Origin: Owenia fusiformis
Taxonomy: Eukaryota; Annelida; Polychaeta; Sabellida; Oweniidae
DNA length: 64,000 bases
Assembly (NCBI GenBank): GCA_903813345.2
Contig: CAIIXF020000001.1
Location: 45,585,885 to 45,649,884, forward strand
Direction: 5' to 3'
Shown here piece by piece: positions 61,476 through 64,000 of the stretch (position 1 is the stretch's first letter; every line of letters starts with the position of its first letter). Position numbers and translations under genes: made by a program. The notes beneath the pieces were generated by a model that made no database searches, was not told the DNA's origin, and saw nothing but the letters and a program-made list of their open reading frames with translations.

Positions 61476-63656
61476 ATGTATCTCTTTTGCCCAGACAACA
61501 AGACAGTTCCAACTGCAGAACAACATGTTGACATACCCTCGCTTACATTGAAGCCAAGGAAACAATTGATAAGGTCGAGAAAATTTATCGTTAACCCAGA
61601 TTTAGAACCCAAAGAGACTCCGCATTCAAGAAGCATCAGCGCTCCATCGTTGACAATCGTTTTACCACGCGTCACTGAAGAAATTCCTGGAAACGACCAT
61701 TCATGCGATCGTCTACGGAATGAAAGCGATGTTGGATCTCTCAATGTTCCACGGCAGAAAAGTCGCGATATTTGTAAAGGAAAGCCGTTCATCAATACTG
61801 AATTTCCGTTTGCAATCTACGTGGACAACAATATGAAGAAAGACGAAGTTACAATGAAGCAGAAAGGCGTGCTCCCACAAGTTGATGGTCGTTCGTATCA
61901 TGGCGACCGAAACGAAAATAATGCAAATCGAACGATAGAAAAAACAATATCAAATTCAAAGAACGATCTTAGTTCAACAAACCTGCCAACTCTTAGCCAG
62001 AGGCAATTTTCATCCAATTCTGACAACACTGAAATGCGAAAGAAAAACACAGACATGAGACGTGGTCAATCGTTACCAAACATTGCTTCAGCTTGTGGTG
62101 CATTTGAAATTATAGACAAAGAGGTTTCACCCCTCCATTCAATTGAATCGTTACCCAAAAGACGACCAACGAAATCAAACGCGAAACAAACTGTCACAAA
62201 ACACCGAAGAAGTAAAAGTACAGATCGGACTGCAGAAGCTGTTGCTACAGATCAAGAGACGAAAATCTTAGCCTCCATATTATCAACAAAAAGACAATCT
62301 TCAAAACATTCAAAAAAGAAAGTTAATTTTGAAATTCAACAACACAAATCAGCGAATAAAGCAGATTATAATTGGTTGGATTGGAGCGTTTATAAAACAG
62401 AAGGACAGTTGAACAATGAGCGAAGTTTATCCCCATCGAGCTTGGCTGCAAGAAAGGGTAGCGCAAGAAATACTACACGTGGTGAATTCAACACTGATTG
62501 CGAGTTGTCTTCAGACGATTCCAACAGTAAAACATCGGATTCTGAGACTGCTAGTCCCGAGGACAATTCTGAGAAAATGTGTATACGAACTACCAGGTCA
62601 ATGGACAATTCAAAGAATTTCGAAACAAAACAGCCTGCAGTCGATATTATTTCGCAAATTCCGAAAAACACGATTATCGTATCCAAACTGAGAATCTCAA
62701 GGTATCTTGATAAAGGTAATACATTGTCATTAAACAAAAATATCGATGGAGAACTAGCCTCTAATGAAAGTAAAACAATGGAACATAAAAGTCGATCGTA
62801 CTTGACTGAGCAACGGCCTTCAGATGTGGCATCTTTGCAAAAATCTATAGATACTGATAACAAAACCAATGATGACCGAATAGGCAATCAACAAACACAT
62901 TCCGATGTCCTAACCGGATTTTTTACTTCCCACAAGAAATCCTTGAGACCAAAATACCAATATAATAAAAAGAACAAAGATAACAGTAATAGCAATGCAA
63001 GATGTGATGCAACGGGTGAATCGGAAGATAAACCAACCTTCCCATCGAGTCCAAAATCACACAGCCTTTCGGTTCGTCATGCAATACATGGTCTGCGGAG
63101 AACATATACTAAGCTTGACAAAATAGAAACAAGATTTACCAAAAACAACACTCATGCAAAACAGCATGCTAAGAATAGTGACAAATCAGACCCCAGACGA
63201 ACAGTGCAATCAAAAACTACGAAGACCTCAAAAGTAGATCTTAATTCTGTGTCAAAAGCAAAACAAACGAATCATATAGAAAAGAAATCAAAACAAAACA
63301 GTGATCATATACATGAAAATAAAGATGAAGCCCTTCACCATGATGATGAAGGCGATGTTGCATTCGTAAGAGACGAGGAGCCTACTCTTAAGGAGTACAA
63401 TCCAGATTTCAATACAGTTCATGATGACAACAAGCCATCGAGGAAACGTGGAATGTTTGGGTTTGAAGACTATACCAAATTCCAGCATTCTAAATTCGAG
63501 AGAGATAATTCTGGTCTCGCGAGGAAAAATTCAATCCTCGGTAAAGATAATTCTTTTCTTTTGTCAACGATAGGTCCAGTGAGGCTGGATCGTGATGCAG
63601 AAACAGTCAATAAACTAAGGAAAGTCAAAATAGCCGAAGAAGTCTCAAAAACCTAA
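61476..63656 (+). CDS. Unrecognised large disordered protein, 726 aa
   Basis: A single open frame of 726 residues. I chose the ATG at 61476 (MYLFCPDNKTVPTAEQ; context cccacaATG) because a 3' splice site (gtatttcag, ending 61438) lies just upstream, so a 5' UTR intron is likely. The protein is strongly polar (Lys, Ser, Asn, Asp), without signal peptide, membrane segments or known domains. Motifs RSISAP (residues 52-57) and RGQSLP (196-201) resemble 14-3-3 docking sites, and RRSKSTD looks like a basophilic kinase site. Possible ordered islands are YNWLDWSVYKTEG near 310 and FGFEDYTKF near 670. I cannot name the family. Its exon plan resembles the 43.57-kb gene, but no sequence similarity is obvious. 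Confidence 0.75.
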   Translation: MYLFCPDNKTVPTAEQHVDIPSLTLKPRKQLIRSRKFIVNPDLEPKETPHSRSISAPSLTIVLPRVTEEIPGNDHSCDRLRNESDVGSLNVPRQKSRDICKGKPFINTEFPFAIYVDNNMKKDEVTMKQKGVLPQVDGRSYHGDRNENNANRTIEKTISNSKNDLSSTNLPTLSQRQFSSNSDNTEMRKKNTDMRRGQSLPNIASACGAFEIIDKEVSPLHSIESLPKRRPTKSNAKQTVTKHRRSKSTDRTAEAVATDQETKILASILSTKRQSSKHSKKKVNFEIQQHKSANKADYNWLDWSVYKTEGQLNNERSLSPSSLAARKGSARNTTRGEFNTDCELSSDDSNSKTSDSETASPEDNSEKMCIRTTRSMDNSKNFETKQPAVDIISQIPKNTIIVSKLRISRYLDKGNTLSLNKNIDGELASNESKTMEHKSRSYLTEQRPSDVASLQKSIDTDNKTNDDRIGNQQTHSDVLTGFFTSHKKSLRPKYQYNKKNKDNSNSNARCDATGESEDKPTFPSSPKSHSLSVRHAIHGLRRTYTKLDKIETRFTKNNTHAKQHAKNSDKSDPRRTVQSKTTKTSKVDLNSVSKAKQTNHIEKKSKQNSDHIHENKDEALHHDDEGDVAFVRDEEPTLKEYNPDFNTVHDDNKPSRKRGMFGFEDYTKFQHSKFERDNSGLARKNSILGKDNSFLLSTIGPVRLDRDAETVNKLRKVKIAEEVSKT

Positions 63657-64000
63657 AAAGCGTGTTGAATTATCAAACTTTCTCGCTATAGTCTAGTGAG
63701 TTTATTTTAAGATAGGTTCCCAGAAAAATGCCATGGGCATTTAAAAAAAAAATCTGATGTCACACATCTGATACCAAAATATATTTCCTATTTTTATGTT
63801 ACCACCAAAAAGTGACGACATATCTCCGTTTTTGTGACGGCAGCTTGTGATCGGCGGGTGGCGGTTGGCGTCTGTAACAAATTCATAAAACTTCCAATAA
63901 CCTAACGAAAACTACTATAATCATCTACAAGTTTTCAGAAGTTCGAATCTTACTTTAAAATTAAGATTTGATCTTCAGTGACCTTTTCAAGGTCAAAAAA
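63657..64000 (+). other. 3' flank of the last gene; MITE fragment
   Basis: At 63796 tttttatgttaccaccaaaa repeats the hairpin start seen at 36.87 and 40.82 kb. It is followed to the window end by sequence finishing in tgaccttttcaaggtcaaaa. This family continues past the window. Confidence 0.5.

Overview
The window is nuclear DNA from a metazoan: AT-rich, with spliced genes whose introns have GT..AG borders, LINE retrotransposons, tRNA-derived and foldback repeats, and one 500-base run of N (22482-22981) that looks like a scaffold gap. The repeat types (2A-bearing LINE, ATGTCACCACC hairpin elements, LINE tails of TTGAA units) suggest a marine invertebrate, perhaps a mollusc or other lophotrochozoan. 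That is inference, not a species call.

Layout. 1-1700: intergenic, microsatellite-like AT sequence. 1700-7430: an almost intact non-LTR retrotransposon. Its ORF1 has a coiled coil, an RRM and a C-terminal domain resembling IMPACT/YigZ (UPF0029). Its ORF2 is an endonuclease/reverse transcriptase. 7440-17700: a dense patch of non-autonomous DNA transposons, several nested in one another, with target-site duplications and, in three cases, matching empty sites elsewhere in the window. 17900-21690: a decayed minus-strand LINE with a 2A-like peptide before the endonuclease. 23579-24834: a minus-strand secreted-protein gene whose 3' part is missing next to the gap. 26019-26523: a mariner-type foldback element. 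28010-40087: a complete 17-exon RAVER gene (PTB-binding ribonucleoprotein), the best supported gene here. All exon phases join to a 1062-residue protein with three RRMs. 41566-42375: a third copy of a TIR element also seen at 10.6 and 12.6 kb. 43570-44703 (minus) and 61476-63656 (plus): two long single-coding-exon genes for basic, disordered proteins that I do not recognise. 45630-55300: another repeat-rich interval (nested TA-flanked elements, an inverted pair of 30-bp satellites, a SINE, a copy of the 7.4-kb repeat, a GC-rich TIR element). 55300-61475: mostly intergenic.

The cellular genes show no evidence of acting together. The most unusual points are (1) the IMPACT-like domain fused to LINE ORF1, (2) a ladder of 13 intact 3' splice sites before RAVER exon 16, made by tandem amplification of the intron/exon boundary (48- and 41-nt units, including five exact 89-nt dimers), and (3) reciprocal nested insertions with empty sites that date the repeats relative to each other.
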